Source: Winogradskyella_A sp963966315
GTDB lineage: Bacteria > Bacteroidota > Bacteroidia > Flavobacteriales > Flavobacteriaceae
Length of the DNA stretch: 45,562 nt
Assembly (NCBI GenBank): GCA_963966315.1
Contig: CAWZYX010000009.1
Span: forward strand, 1 to 45,562
Reading direction: 5' to 3'
Within the stretch, counting starts at the first letter, position 1. Each line of letters opens with the position of its first letter. The notes under the pieces were generated by a model. It made no database searches. It was given only the letters and a program-made list of their open reading frames with translations, and was not told the DNA's origin. The translations under genes were made by a program, and so were the position numbers. This document shows, one piece after another, positions 8,761-17,427 of the stretch.

Positions 8761-10794
8761 TTAAATTAATCCATTATACTTTCTAATAAACCACTCCAAA
8801 GATAAGGCTAAAGCAATTAATCCTAACAAATAATACCAATCAATTATAGGAGAAACATCCGTCCGTTCACTTTGAACTGCCCTATATTGATTGCTTTCTA
8901 ATAGCTTTATCAATAACTCATCAACCGTTTGGTAGTTATACAACTGGCCATCTGTATTTTGCGCTATTAGTTCCATTTGGTTCACATTGGGACTTATGAA
9001 TTGCTTTTCCACATCATAGGGAATTATTTTAAAGGAGCCAGACTGGGTTATTCGTTCTTCTTTGTTCTCTAATTCAAACTGGTAGGTACCTGCAGGCAGA
9101 CCACTGAGATCTATTTTATATTCGGACTCACCAAATAATAGAGGATAGGTTTTGTAAACTCCTGCTTCTGAATTTTCAATTGTAAGCAGCAGGCTTGCCG
9201 ATTTATCCAACTCGAAGGATTTATTAAAAAACTGGGCGGCAATGACCACTTCGTCACTGCTATTATAAAATGACTTGTAATCAACAACAAGCCTTTTTCT
9301 TCTTTTATTTGAGCTCAGGTACTGAACCAATTTTCCCATGAAGGTGTCGAACATCTCAAAGCTCTCGGTATCGATATAATTCTGTGCTCGCCATCGCCAA
9401 CTTCCTTCACCTAGTAAAATTCCATGTTTTTCATCATTTGATTCGATTGTTGCAAGCAATGGCTGATTAATCTGAGTGCCCCTAATTGATTTGTATAAGA
9501 GGGTATTGTATTCTGAATTAAAGCGTATCTCACCAAACTCGGTCAACAAGGGAGGATAGTCCTCAAAGTCTATATCCCTTGTAATAAATGGGCTGTAAGC
9601 CCTATTGATAATAGGTTGATATTGCTCTTCCTGATAAGTGATCTCCTGTTGGTACATCGACTGTACAGAATTAATCAATTCCCAGTCCGTTAAAGCACCA
9701 GCTACAAGAAGGGTATTCTGCTTTGATGAGAAAGCTTCTTTGAGGACTTCCCTGAATCGCTCATCTGGTTGAAAAAGAATCAGCAATTGAAAATCCTTAG
9801 AACCTTCCAGGTACTCATCTGGTTGCAACAAGAAAACCTTGCGCTGTTCATTGCTCATAATCGACTTGCGAAACATGCCAATATCCGGATGAGGCGTACC
9901 ATAAACAATGGCTACATTAGTTGTTTGGTCAATGACTTCAATTGCAAACTCTTTAGAGTTGTTGATGACATTTCGTTCATTATCTAGGGAACTTATCACT
10001 ACCTTATAATTTTGAACACCCAAATCACTTGCGGTCAACTCCGCAGAGATTATTTCAGAAGTATTTTGCTGATTGAAGTTGATACTTGAAGCGTACTTTC
10101 GTTGTCCTTTGGACAGGATCTCAATCTGAGCCTCCGCCATCCCTTCACCAGAATAGGACAAAAAAAGTTCAACCTGAAATTTATTTTTGTGAAAAACATA
10201 GCGATTGTGGTTCACGCGATCAATTGCAAGATCTTCAAAGGCTGTCGTATCACCTAATACAATAGGATATATTTGGTTCCTTAATCCTGATACCCTATAA
10301 GAAATGTCGTTGCCATAAGTTTGATTTCCATCTGTTATAAGAACCATTGGAGAATTATCCTCGTCATATACAGAGGTGTAGGTGTTCATCAGATCAGAAA
10401 AATCAGTTCTTGTATCCTGGAAGTCTAAAGAACTAAGAACACCGGTACTACTGCCAAACTTATAAAATCTAATGTCAAATTTATTTTGAAGCTCGGTTTG
10501 GGCTTTTAATCGCTCATAGATATCAGCAGCCTCATCTGCTACCTTAAGATGTCGCATAGAACTGGAATTATCAATTGCCACTATCAACTTAGGCTTTTCA
10601 GTGCTTAGGAGACTGGTCTCAATTTTCGGATTAATCAGTAAAACAAACAAGAGAAAAAGACTGGTGGTTCTAAGGGCGGTGAGTATCCATTTTCTAGAGC
10701 CACTAGAATTTACCTTATAGACATACTGAAACAGCGCTAAAATTAGCGCCGTTGCAAAAGATAATATGATTAGAAAAACAATTGAAAGTTTCAT
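8761..10794 (-). CDS. Membrane-anchored von Willebrand factor A domain protein
   Basis: A 677 aa protein with two N-terminal membrane segments (about 4-25 and 40-54), a vWA-like domain (about 68-210) and a C-terminal membrane segment near residues 650-668. The MIDAS motif DxSxS is seen as DNSSS at D75-S79, and LITDGNQTYG is the later MIDAS Asp. The layout resembles Bacteroidota BatA/B-like or DUF-type vWA proteins with two short N-terminal helices, but here a long periplasmic region with Ig-like composition follows. It lies 14 bases after fabG and 11 before the SPFH gene. Function beyond metal-dependent ligand binding cannot be read. Confidence 0.82.
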   Translation of the reverse strand: MKLSIVFLIILSFATALILALFQYVYKVNSSGSRKWILTALRTTSLFLLFVLLINPKIETSLLSTEKPKLIVAIDNSSSMRHLKVADEAADIYERLKAQTELQNKFDIRFYKFGSSTGVLSSLDFQDTRTDFSDLMNTYTSVYDEDNSPMVLITDGNQTYGNDISYRVSGLRNQIYPIVLGDTTAFEDLAIDRVNHNRYVFHKNKFQVELFLSYSGEGMAEAQIEILSKGQRKYASSINFNQQNTSEIISAELTASDLGVQNYKVVISSLDNERNVINNSKEFAIEVIDQTTNVAIVYGTPHPDIGMFRKSIMSNEQRKVFLLQPDEYLEGSKDFQLLILFQPDERFREVLKEAFSSKQNTLLVAGALTDWELINSVQSMYQQEITYQEEQYQPIINRAYSPFITRDIDFEDYPPLLTEFGEIRFNSEYNTLLYKSIRGTQINQPLLATIESNDEKHGILLGEGSWRWRAQNYIDTESFEMFDTFMGKLVQYLSSNKRRKRLVVDYKSFYNSSDEVVIAAQFFNKSFELDKSASLLLTIENSEAGVYKTYPLLFGESEYKIDLSGLPAGTYQFELENKEERITQSGSFKIIPYDVEKQFISPNVNQMELIAQNTDGQLYNYQTVDELLIKLLESNQYRAVQSERTDVSPIIDWYYLLGLIALALSLEWFIRKYNGLI

Positions 10795-10808
10795 AGAAGC
10801 AGCCCCTA

Positions 10809-11555
10809 CTAAGTGAGCATTCCGCCGTCTACATGAATTGTTTGTCCTGTTATGTAAGCACTTAAATCACTGGCAAGAAAAACACAGGCATTTGCTATAT
10901 CTTCGGGAGTCCCACCTCTCTTTAAGGGAATTGCAGCACGCCAGCCTTTGACGGTTTCCTCGTCTAATTTTGCAGTCATTTCGGTTTCAATAAACCCAGG
11001 CGCCACTACATTACATCTAATATTCCTCGATCCTAATTCAAGCGCTACAGACTTTGAAAATCCGATGATTCCGGCTTTAGAAGCAGCATAATTTGTTTGC
11101 CCCGCGTTTCCCTTGACCCCTACAACAGAACTCATGTTGATAATGGATCCTTTTCTTTGTTTCAACATGGTTCTCTGTACTGCCTTGGTCATGTTAAAAA
11201 CAGACTTTAAGTTTACTTCAATCACTTTATCAAAGTCTTCTTCGCCCATTCGCATTAAGAGGTTATCTTTAGTGATCCCTGCGTTATTTATAAGAATATC
11301 AATAGAAGGGAAATCTTCAAGTACCTTATCAACGAGGTTTTGAGCCTCCTTAAAGTCGGCAGCATTACTCTGGTATGCTTTAGCCTGAACTCCCATATTA
11401 TTTAGTTGTTTTTCCAATTCCTGTGCAGATTCTGCAGAAGAGCTGTATGTAAATGCAACATTCGCTCCGTTTTGAGCGAAAACCTGAGCTATACCTTTTC
11501 CAATACCCCTACTTGCACCTGTAATGATAGCAGTTTTGCCTTCTAGTAATTTCAT
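10809..11555 (-). CDS. fabG: 3-oxoacyl-[acyl-carrier-protein] reductase
   Basis: Short-chain dehydrogenase that reduces beta-ketoacyl-ACP with NADPH in fatty acid elongation. The 248 aa protein has the Rossmann motif TGASRGIGKG (12-21), the NNAG motif (90-93) and the catalytic set S143, Y156 and K160 in SSVVG and YAASK. The C-terminus FLASDLSAYITGQTIHVDGGM is diagnostic of FabG rather than a general SDR. A 134-base gap containing a terminator separates it from sucD, so it probably has its own promoter. Confidence 0.92.
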   Translation of the reverse strand: MKLLEGKTAIITGASRGIGKGIAQVFAQNGANVAFTYSSSAESAQELEKQLNNMGVQAKAYQSNAADFKEAQNLVDKVLEDFPSIDILINNAGITKDNLLMRMGEEDFDKVIEVNLKSVFNMTKAVQRTMLKQRKGSIINMSSVVGVKGNAGQTNYAASKAGIIGFSKSVALELGSRNIRCNVVAPGFIETEMTAKLDEETVKGWRAAIPLKRGGTPEDIANACVFLASDLSAYITGQTIHVDGGMLT

Positions 11556-11636
11556 TCGTATTTCGTTATTAAGATGTCATTTTAATTGGAAACAATCCTT
11601 CTATGATCAAATATAAACATAACAAGTTGTTTGAAA

Positions 11637-11671
11637 TAAAAAAACCTCACAACATTTTGTAAGGTTTTTAA
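11637..11671 (-). terminator. Terminator downstream of sucD
   Basis: Read on the minus strand, AAAACCTTACAA and TTGTGAGGTTTT form a stem around ATG with one internal mismatch, followed by a run of T. It starts about 19 bases after the sucD stop and probably ends the transcript of the lpx-efp-sucD cluster. Confidence 0.75.
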
Positions 11672-11689
11672 CAGATTTTATTAACGATG

Positions 11690-12562
11690 TTATGCTAAAA
11701 CTTCGGCAACTTTCTTACCTATTTCGGCAGGAGAATCAACCACATGAATACCGCATGCTCTCATGATCTTTTTCTTAGCCTGAGCTGTATCGTCACTACC
11801 TCCTACAATAGCCCCCGCATGACCCATGGTACGACCTGCAGGCGCAGTTTCACCCGCAATAAATCCAACAATTGGTTTGGTGCTTCCATTCTCTTTATAC
11901 CAGTTAGCTGCATCTGCTTCTAATTGACCACCAATCTCTCCAATCATTACAACGGCCTCTGTTTCAGGATCATTAATCAAAAGCTCTACGGCCTCCTTGG
12001 TGGTGGTGCCAATGATCGGGTCTCCTCCAATTCCAATGGCTGTAGTAATGCCCAATCCCTGCTTTACCACCTGATCGGCTGCCTCATAAGTTAAGGTTCC
12101 TGATTTTGAAACAATACCAACTTTTCCTTTCTTGAAAACAAAGCCCGGCATTATTCCAACCTTAGCTTCGTCGGGAGTGATCACCCCAGGACAGTTAGGA
12201 CCTACCAAACGACAATCTCTATTTTTTACATAATCATAAGCCTTGATCATATCGGCTACAGGTATTCCTTCAGTGATGGTAATTATCACTTTTATGCCTG
12301 CATCTGCGGCTTCCATGATAGCATCAGCCGCATAGGCTGGTGGAACAAATATTATAGTGGTATCCGCCCCCACCTCTTCTACTGCTTCCCGAACAGTATT
12401 GAATACCGGCTTATCCAAATGGGTCTGTCCTCCTTTTCCAGGAGTAACACCTCCAACAACATTGGTCCCATATTCAATCATCTGACCGGCGTGAAAGGTC
12501 CCTTCACTACCTGTAAATCCCTGAACTATTATTTTCGAATCTTTATTTACTAAGACGCTCAT
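11690..12562 (-). CDS. sucD: Succinyl-CoA ligase [ADP-forming], alpha subunit
   Basis: TCA cycle enzyme subunit that binds CoA and carries the phosphohistidine. The 290 aa protein has the CoA-binding N-terminal domain (GFTGSEGTFH, about 16-25), the GPNCPGVITP block (121-130) and the active-site H248 in TMGHAGAIVGG. The beta subunit sucC is not in this window. It follows the second LpxD-like gene after 66 bases and precedes a terminator. Confidence 0.95.
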   Translation of the reverse strand: MSVLVNKDSKIIVQGFTGSEGTFHAGQMIEYGTNVVGGVTPGKGGQTHLDKPVFNTVREAVEEVGADTTIIFVPPAYAADAIMEAADAGIKVIITITEGIPVADMIKAYDYVKNRDCRLVGPNCPGVITPDEAKVGIMPGFVFKKGKVGIVSKSGTLTYEAADQVVKQGLGITTAIGIGGDPIIGTTTKEAVELLINDPETEAVVMIGEIGGQLEADAANWYKENGSTKPIVGFIAGETAPAGRTMGHAGAIVGGSDDTAQAKKKIMRACGIHVVDSPAEIGKKVAEVLA

Positions 12563-12628
12563 ACTTGTCTTTTTTTTTATTGGTGCAAAAATAATCTTAA
12601 TTTGTGGTAAGACGAAATCTATATCATC

Positions 12629-13561
12629 TCATTTTTTCAACCCCTCAAGGATTTTAGGAAGACGTTTAAGGGTGGCTAGTTCTTTCAACTTTTGTCTCGA
12701 TTCTTCGGCAGGATACCCAAAATATGTTTTGCCTGCTTCTAAAGACTTAGAAATACCTGACTGCGCCAATACTACTGCCCCTTCTCCTATTGTAATCCCA
12801 CTAGTGCTGCCTACCTGCCCCCATATGGTGACATTATTTTCAATGACCACACAACCAGCGATTCCCGTCTGCGAGGCAATGAGACATTGTTTACCCACTA
12901 CTGTGTCATGCCCAATCTGTATCTGATTATCAAGTTTACTGCCTTCACCTATGGTTGTGTCACCAGTGACCCCTCGGTCAATGGTACATAAAGCACCTAT
13001 GTCTACATGGTCCTTGATCACGACCCTGCCACACGAAAGTAGCTGATCGTAGCCTTCTGGCCTTTTCTTGTAATAAAAAGCTGAAGCTCCCAGAACTGTT
13101 CCCGCATGAATAGTGACGTCATTACCTATAACAGTATCATCATAGATCACTACATTTGGATGAATTAGACAGTCATTACCAATTAAAACATTATTGCCGA
13201 TAAAAACATTTGGTTGTACAATGGTTCCCTCACCAATGACTGCAGTATCAGCAATACTGAAATTTGCAGATTGGAACGGCTTAAAATGTTTCGTCAGTTT
13301 ATTAAAATCCCTGAAAGGATCCTCGGAGATCAGTAAGGCTTTACCGTCCGGGCATTCTACTTTTTTGTTGATCAATACTACCGTTGCCTTAGAGTGCAAA
13401 GCCTTATCGTAGTATTTTGGATGATCAACAAACACAATATCACCGGGTTCCACCACGTGGATCTCATTCATTCCTGTTATTAATAAATCTTCAGAGCCGA
13501 CAAAATCTGACCCAATAAGATCGGCTATTTGCTTAAGTGTATGTGGTTTTGGAAACTTCAA
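12629..13561 (-). CDS. Second LpxD-like UDP-3-O-acylglucosamine N-acyltransferase
   Basis: A 310 aa left-handed beta-helix protein with many hexapeptide repeats (about residues 100-260) and an LpxD-type N-terminal domain (KFPKPHTLKQIADLIGSDFVG). It is a paralogue of the canonical lpxD 3 kb away and keeps the GQVGSTSGITIGEGAVVLAQSGISK segment of LpxD-type enzymes. The canonical gene is the better candidate for lipid A N-acylation because of its position next to lpxC-fabZ. This copy could acylate a different sugar nucleotide or use a different chain. It lies 8 bases after efp. Confidence 0.82.
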   Translation of the reverse strand: MKFPKPHTLKQIADLIGSDFVGSEDLLITGMNEIHVVEPGDIVFVDHPKYYDKALHSKATVVLINKKVECPDGKALLISEDPFRDFNKLTKHFKPFQSANFSIADTAVIGEGTIVQPNVFIGNNVLIGNDCLIHPNVVIYDDTVIGNDVTIHAGTVLGASAFYYKKRPEGYDQLLSCGRVVIKDHVDIGALCTIDRGVTGDTTIGEGSKLDNQIQIGHDTVVGKQCLIASQTGIAGCVVIENNVTIWGQVGSTSGITIGEGAVVLAQSGISKSLEAGKTYFGYPAEESRQKLKELATLKRLPKILEGLKK

Positions 13562-13569
13562 GATCTTAA

Positions 13570-14136
13570 TTATTCTTTTATACGTTCTTTATAGGTGCCT
13601 TTTTCTGTTTCAATTTTAATTTTATCACCTTTGTTGATAAACAAAGGCACATTTACCTCTGCTCCGGTTTCAACAGTCGCTGGTTTGGTAGCATTTGTTG
13701 CCGTATTACCTTTCAATCCTGGTTCTGTCTTTGTCACCTCTAATATGACACTGGCAGGCATCTCAACGGACAAAGGAAGGTTGTCTTCGGTATTGATCAA
13801 CACCGTCACGACTTCACCTTCTTTCAAAAGGTCAGGACGGTCCAATGCTGCTTCAAGCAGTCTTATCTGAGTATAGTCGGACTCATTCATAAAATGATAA
13901 AACTCCCCGTCGTTATACAAATATTGAAATTTATGTGTCTCAACCCGTACATCGTCAATTTTATGACCTGCCGAAAAAGTATTGTCAATTACTTTCCCGG
14001 TAGTAACACTTTTGAGTTTAGTTCGAACAAAAGCCGGACCTTTTCCGGGTTTAACATGCAGGAATTCAACAATTTTGTAAATATCATTGTTGTATCTGAT
14101 GCACAATCCATTTCTAATATCGGAAGTATTTGCCAT
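13570..14136 (-). CDS. efp: Translation elongation factor P
   Basis: Relieves ribosome stalling at polyproline. At 188 aa with three KOW/OB-like domains it has standard length. The tip loop reads HVKPGKGPAF with K32 at the position that is modified in many bacteria, and the C-terminal NVPLFINKGDKIKIETEKGTY is typical. No modification gene (epmA/epmB or earP) is in the window. It is embedded in the lipid A cluster, 32 bases after lpxA. Confidence 0.96.
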   Translation of the reverse strand: MANTSDIRNGLCIRYNNDIYKIVEFLHVKPGKGPAFVRTKLKSVTTGKVIDNTFSAGHKIDDVRVETHKFQYLYNDGEFYHFMNESDYTQIRLLEAALDRPDLLKEGEVVTVLINTEDNLPLSVEMPASVILEVTKTEPGLKGNTATNATKPATVETGAEVNVPLFINKGDKIKIETEKGTYKERIKE

Positions 14137-14168
14137 AGTTATTTTTAGTTGTAAAGTTCTTTGATGGT

Positions 14169-14954
14169 TTAATTGGATTTGAAGTAACCCTTCATGATGC
14201 CGCGGTGAGAATTCTTGATGAATTGCAAAATCTCATCCCTCTCTGGTGTAGCCTCCATTTCTGCTTCAATAATTTCGACTGCCTGGGTATTGTTGTAATT
14301 CTTTTGATAAAGAATTCTGTAAATATTTTGTATTTCCCTGATCTTCTCTGCTGTGAATCCTCTTCTTCTCAGCCCAACAGAATTGATTCCCACATATGAA
14401 AGTGGCTCTCTGGCAGCCTTAACAAAAGGAGGAACATCCTTGCGCACTAAAGACCCTCCTGTTACAAATGCGTGACTACCAATAGAACAGAATTGATGAA
14501 CAGCTGACATACCAGCCAGTACTACGTAGTCTCCAACCGTTATATGCCCTGCCAAGGTACTGTTATTAGAAAAGATACAGTTATCTCCCACAATGCAATC
14601 GTGGGCCACATGGCAATAGGCCATAATGAGACAATTATTTCCAATGACTGTTTTCATACGGTCGGTTGTCCCTCTGTTTATGGTCACACATTCCCGCAAG
14701 GTCACATTATCACCTATTTCTGCAGTAGTGTCTTCATCATTGTATTTAAGGTCCTGAGGAACAGCCGAAATCACAGCCCCCGGAAAAATATTACAGTTTT
14801 TTCCTATTCTCGCACCTTCCATGACGGTGACATTGCTTCCAATCCATGTTCCTTCACCAATAACCACATTATTATGTATGGTTGTAAAGGGCTCGATCAC
14901 GACATTCTTGGCAATTTTCGCGCCAGGATGTACATAGGCTAATGGTTGATTCAT
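14169..14954 (-). CDS. lpxA: UDP-N-acetylglucosamine acyltransferase
   Basis: First step of lipid A synthesis, adding a 3-hydroxyacyl chain to UDP-GlcNAc. The 261 aa protein starts with hexapeptide repeats (VHPGAKIAKNVVIEPF...) and has the conserved AYCHVAHDCIVGDNCIFSNN with the catalytic His and the HQFCSIGSHAFVTGGS block. The helical C-terminus (about 195-261) matches LpxA. It is 6 bases after lpxC-fabZ, so chain initiation and deacetylation genes are co-transcribed. Confidence 0.95.
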   Translation of the reverse strand: MNQPLAYVHPGAKIAKNVVIEPFTTIHNNVVIGEGTWIGSNVTVMEGARIGKNCNIFPGAVISAVPQDLKYNDEDTTAEIGDNVTLRECVTINRGTTDRMKTVIGNNCLIMAYCHVAHDCIVGDNCIFSNNSTLAGHITVGDYVVLAGMSAVHQFCSIGSHAFVTGGSLVRKDVPPFVKAAREPLSYVGINSVGLRRRGFTAEKIREIQNIYRILYQKNYNNTQAVEIIEAEMEATPERDEILQFIKNSHRGIMKGYFKSN

Positions 14955-14960
14955 AGTTAT

Positions 14961-16367
14961 TTATTTGACTTTTGAGATCTGTGCCATAAGCTCGGCCTCG
15001 GCGCAGAGTTTTCCATTCGCATAAGCATAACACTGCATATGGCATATTCCCCTTCTAATGGGAGTAATTAAATTACACTTAAAAATGAGTGTATCTCCCG
15101 GAACCACTTTATGCTTAAATTTCACATTATCCATTTTCATAAAATAGGTAAGGTAGTTCTCAGGATCGGGTACTGTGCTCAACACAAGAATACCGCCAGT
15201 CTGTGCCATTGCTTCAACAATCAATACACCAGGCATTACAGGAGCTCCCGGGAAGTGGCCCTGGAAAAAACTCTCATTCATGGTCACATTTTTCATACCT
15301 ACAACAGACTCCTTGGTCAACTCGTAAATTTTATCGACCAATAAGAAGGGAGGACGATGAGGCAACATGTCCATGATCTCATTTACGTCCTTTAGAGGTG
15401 CTTCGTTCAAGTCAATTACAGGTACATTGTTTCGACGTTCGTTTTTAATGATTTTAATCATTTTTTTGGCAAACTGTGTGTTCACAAAATGTCCGGGCTT
15501 ATTCGCAATCACTTTTCCCTGTAATTTCACTCCTATGAGAGCTAAATCCCCAATGACATCCAATAGTTTGTGCCGAGCGGCCTCATTTGGATAGTGTAGA
15601 GTCAAATTATCAAGTATCCCATTTGGTTTAACGGAAATACTATCCTTATTAAAGGCTTTTTTCAATTTTTCAACGGTGGATTCTGAAATCTCCTTATCCA
15701 CATACACAATGGCATTATTTAGATCTCCCCCTTTAATAAGTCCGTGTTCCAATAGCATTTCCAATTCATGTAAAAAGCTGAAGGTTCTGGATTCTGCAAT
15801 CTCCACTTTAAAATCACTGATGTTTTTCAGGGTTGCATTTTGAGTACCCAAAACTTTTGTTCCAAAATCGACCATTGTGGTCACCTGATACTGATCGGAA
15901 GGCATTAGTATAATCTCACTACCGGATTCTTCATCGTAGTAAGAAATATTTTCGGTCACTACATACAATTCCCTCTCCGCAGCTTGCTCTTCAATACCAG
16001 CTTTCTCCAAGGCTTCGATAAAAAATTTGGATGAACCGTCCATAATAGGTGGCTCTGAAGCGTTCAATTCGATAATCACGTTATCTAGGTCCAAACCAAC
16101 TAAAGCTGCCAGTACGTGTTCGCAAGTTTGAATTACTACCCCATTTTTTTCAAGACATGTACCTCTTTGGGTGTGGGTAACATAAACGGCATTAGCTTCG
16201 ATTGTGGGCTCCCCCTCCAAATCAACACGCTTGAATGCAAAACCGGTATTCTCCGCAGCCGGTTTAAAGGTCAAATGAACCTCATCTCCTGTATGGAGTC
16301 CGACACCATCAAGTGAGACCTCTTTTTGAATGGTCTTTTGTCTTATCTCAGTCTTTATTATTCCCAT
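14961..16367 (-). CDS. lpxC-fabZ: Bifunctional UDP-3-O-acyl-GlcNAc deacetylase / 3-hydroxyacyl-ACP dehydratase
   Basis: Fusion of two enzymes. LpxC (about residues 1-310) removes the N-acetyl group; its zinc ligands include H84 in QTCEHVLAALVGLDLDN and the HKLLDVIGDLALIG block. FabZ (about 320-468) dehydrates 3-hydroxyacyl-ACP and shows HRPPFLLVDKI and GHFPGAPVMPGVLIVEAMAQTGG, holding the catalytic His and Glu. The fusion is typical of Bacteroidota and brings together two enzymes that compete for 3-hydroxyacyl-ACP. The start overlaps lpxD by 20 bases. Confidence 0.96.
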   Translation of the reverse strand: MGIIKTEIRQKTIQKEVSLDGVGLHTGDEVHLTFKPAAENTGFAFKRVDLEGEPTIEANAVYVTHTQRGTCLEKNGVVIQTCEHVLAALVGLDLDNVIIELNASEPPIMDGSSKFFIEALEKAGIEEQAAERELYVVTENISYYDEESGSEIILMPSDQYQVTTMVDFGTKVLGTQNATLKNISDFKVEIAESRTFSFLHELEMLLEHGLIKGGDLNNAIVYVDKEISESTVEKLKKAFNKDSISVKPNGILDNLTLHYPNEAARHKLLDVIGDLALIGVKLQGKVIANKPGHFVNTQFAKKMIKIIKNERRNNVPVIDLNEAPLKDVNEIMDMLPHRPPFLLVDKIYELTKESVVGMKNVTMNESFFQGHFPGAPVMPGVLIVEAMAQTGGILVLSTVPDPENYLTYFMKMDNVKFKHKVVPGDTLIFKCNLITPIRRGICHMQCYAYANGKLCAEAELMAQISKVK

Positions 16368-17382
16368 CTAATTTTTTTTCTAAATCCAAAACGGTCTTAG
16401 CCCATTTGGGGAAGTTTTTAAAGTGTACATAGGATTTATTGTAGTCGCCGTATGAGAAAGCAGGAGAACCTTGCAACACCTCATTATCTTTTATATTTCT
16501 GCCTATACCAGACTGTGCCTGAATTTTAACATTATTTCCAATGGTAATGTGACCTACTATTCCAACTTGGCCACCTATCTGACAGTTCTCCCCTATTTTC
16601 GTTGAACCGGCCACACCGGTTTGAGCTGCAATTACCGTATTACATCCTATTTCAACGTTGTGGGCAATTTGAATTTGGTTATCGAGTTTTACACCACGTC
16701 TTATAATGGTCGATCCAAGAGTTGCTCGATCTATTGTGGTACCTGCTCCTACATCGACAAAATCCTCCAGAATGACATTTCCTATCTGTGGTACTTTCGA
16801 GTATTCTCCCTTTTCGTTTGGGGTAAATCCAAAACCGTCTGCCCCAATAATGGCACCGGAATTGATCACGCAACTGGTGCCAATGACACAGTCTGAGTAA
16901 ATTTTGGCACCCGAAAATACAATCGTATTGTCACCTATATTTACGTTGTCTCCAATGTAAACATGAGGAAAAATCTTAACGTTCCTTCCTATCCTGACGC
17001 CGTTGCCTACATACGAGAATGCCCCTAGATAGACTTCCTCACCATAGGTAGCTGAATCCGATAAATATAAAGGCTCTTCCAGACCGTTCTTGTTCAGTTT
17101 AATCTGATTGTAGTACTCCAGCAGCTTGGAAAATGCTTTATAGGCATCCTGCACCTTGATCAAGGTAGTACTGAGTTCTTGATCTGGTTTAAAGTCTGAG
17201 TTAACAATGGTAATACTTGCTTTGGTCGTATAGATATACGGAGTGTATTTTGGATTGGCCAGGAAAGTTAATGCCCCAACCTCACCCTCCTCTATTTTGG
17301 AAAGTTTAGATACTTCAACGAATTGGTCACCAACCACTTCGCCCTCAAGTATGTCTGCAATTTGTTGTGCTGTGAATTTCAA
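16348..17382 (-). CDS. lpxD: UDP-3-O-(3-hydroxyacyl)glucosamine N-acyltransferase
   Basis: Third acyl-transfer step of lipid A synthesis. The 344 aa protein has an N-terminal uridine-binding domain (MKFTAQQIADILEGEVVGD) and a hexapeptide beta helix (about 105-300). The QIAHNVEIGCNTVIAAQTGVAGSTKIG stretch contains the catalytic His region and CQIGGQVGIVGHITIGNNVKI follows. It overlaps the start of lpxC-fabZ by 20 bases and follows the HD-domain gene by 45 bases. It is considered the canonical copy of the two LpxD-like proteins in the window. Confidence 0.93.
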   Translation of the reverse strand: MKFTAQQIADILEGEVVGDQFVEVSKLSKIEEGEVGALTFLANPKYTPYIYTTKASITIVNSDFKPDQELSTTLIKVQDAYKAFSKLLEYYNQIKLNKNGLEEPLYLSDSATYGEEVYLGAFSYVGNGVRIGRNVKIFPHVYIGDNVNIGDNTIVFSGAKIYSDCVIGTSCVINSGAIIGADGFGFTPNEKGEYSKVPQIGNVILEDFVDVGAGTTIDRATLGSTIIRRGVKLDNQIQIAHNVEIGCNTVIAAQTGVAGSTKIGENCQIGGQVGIVGHITIGNNVKIQAQSGIGRNIKDNEVLQGSPAFSYGDYNKSYVHFKNFPKWAKTVLDLEKKLDGNNKD

Positions 17383-17427
17383 TTAGAATTAGTAATAAGT
17401 AATTAGCGCAAAAATAGAAAAAATGAT

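Noticed and set aside
16679..16873. Minus-strand 64-residue frame within lpxD
   Set aside because: Shadow of lpxD in another frame, basic and Cys-rich without a motif.
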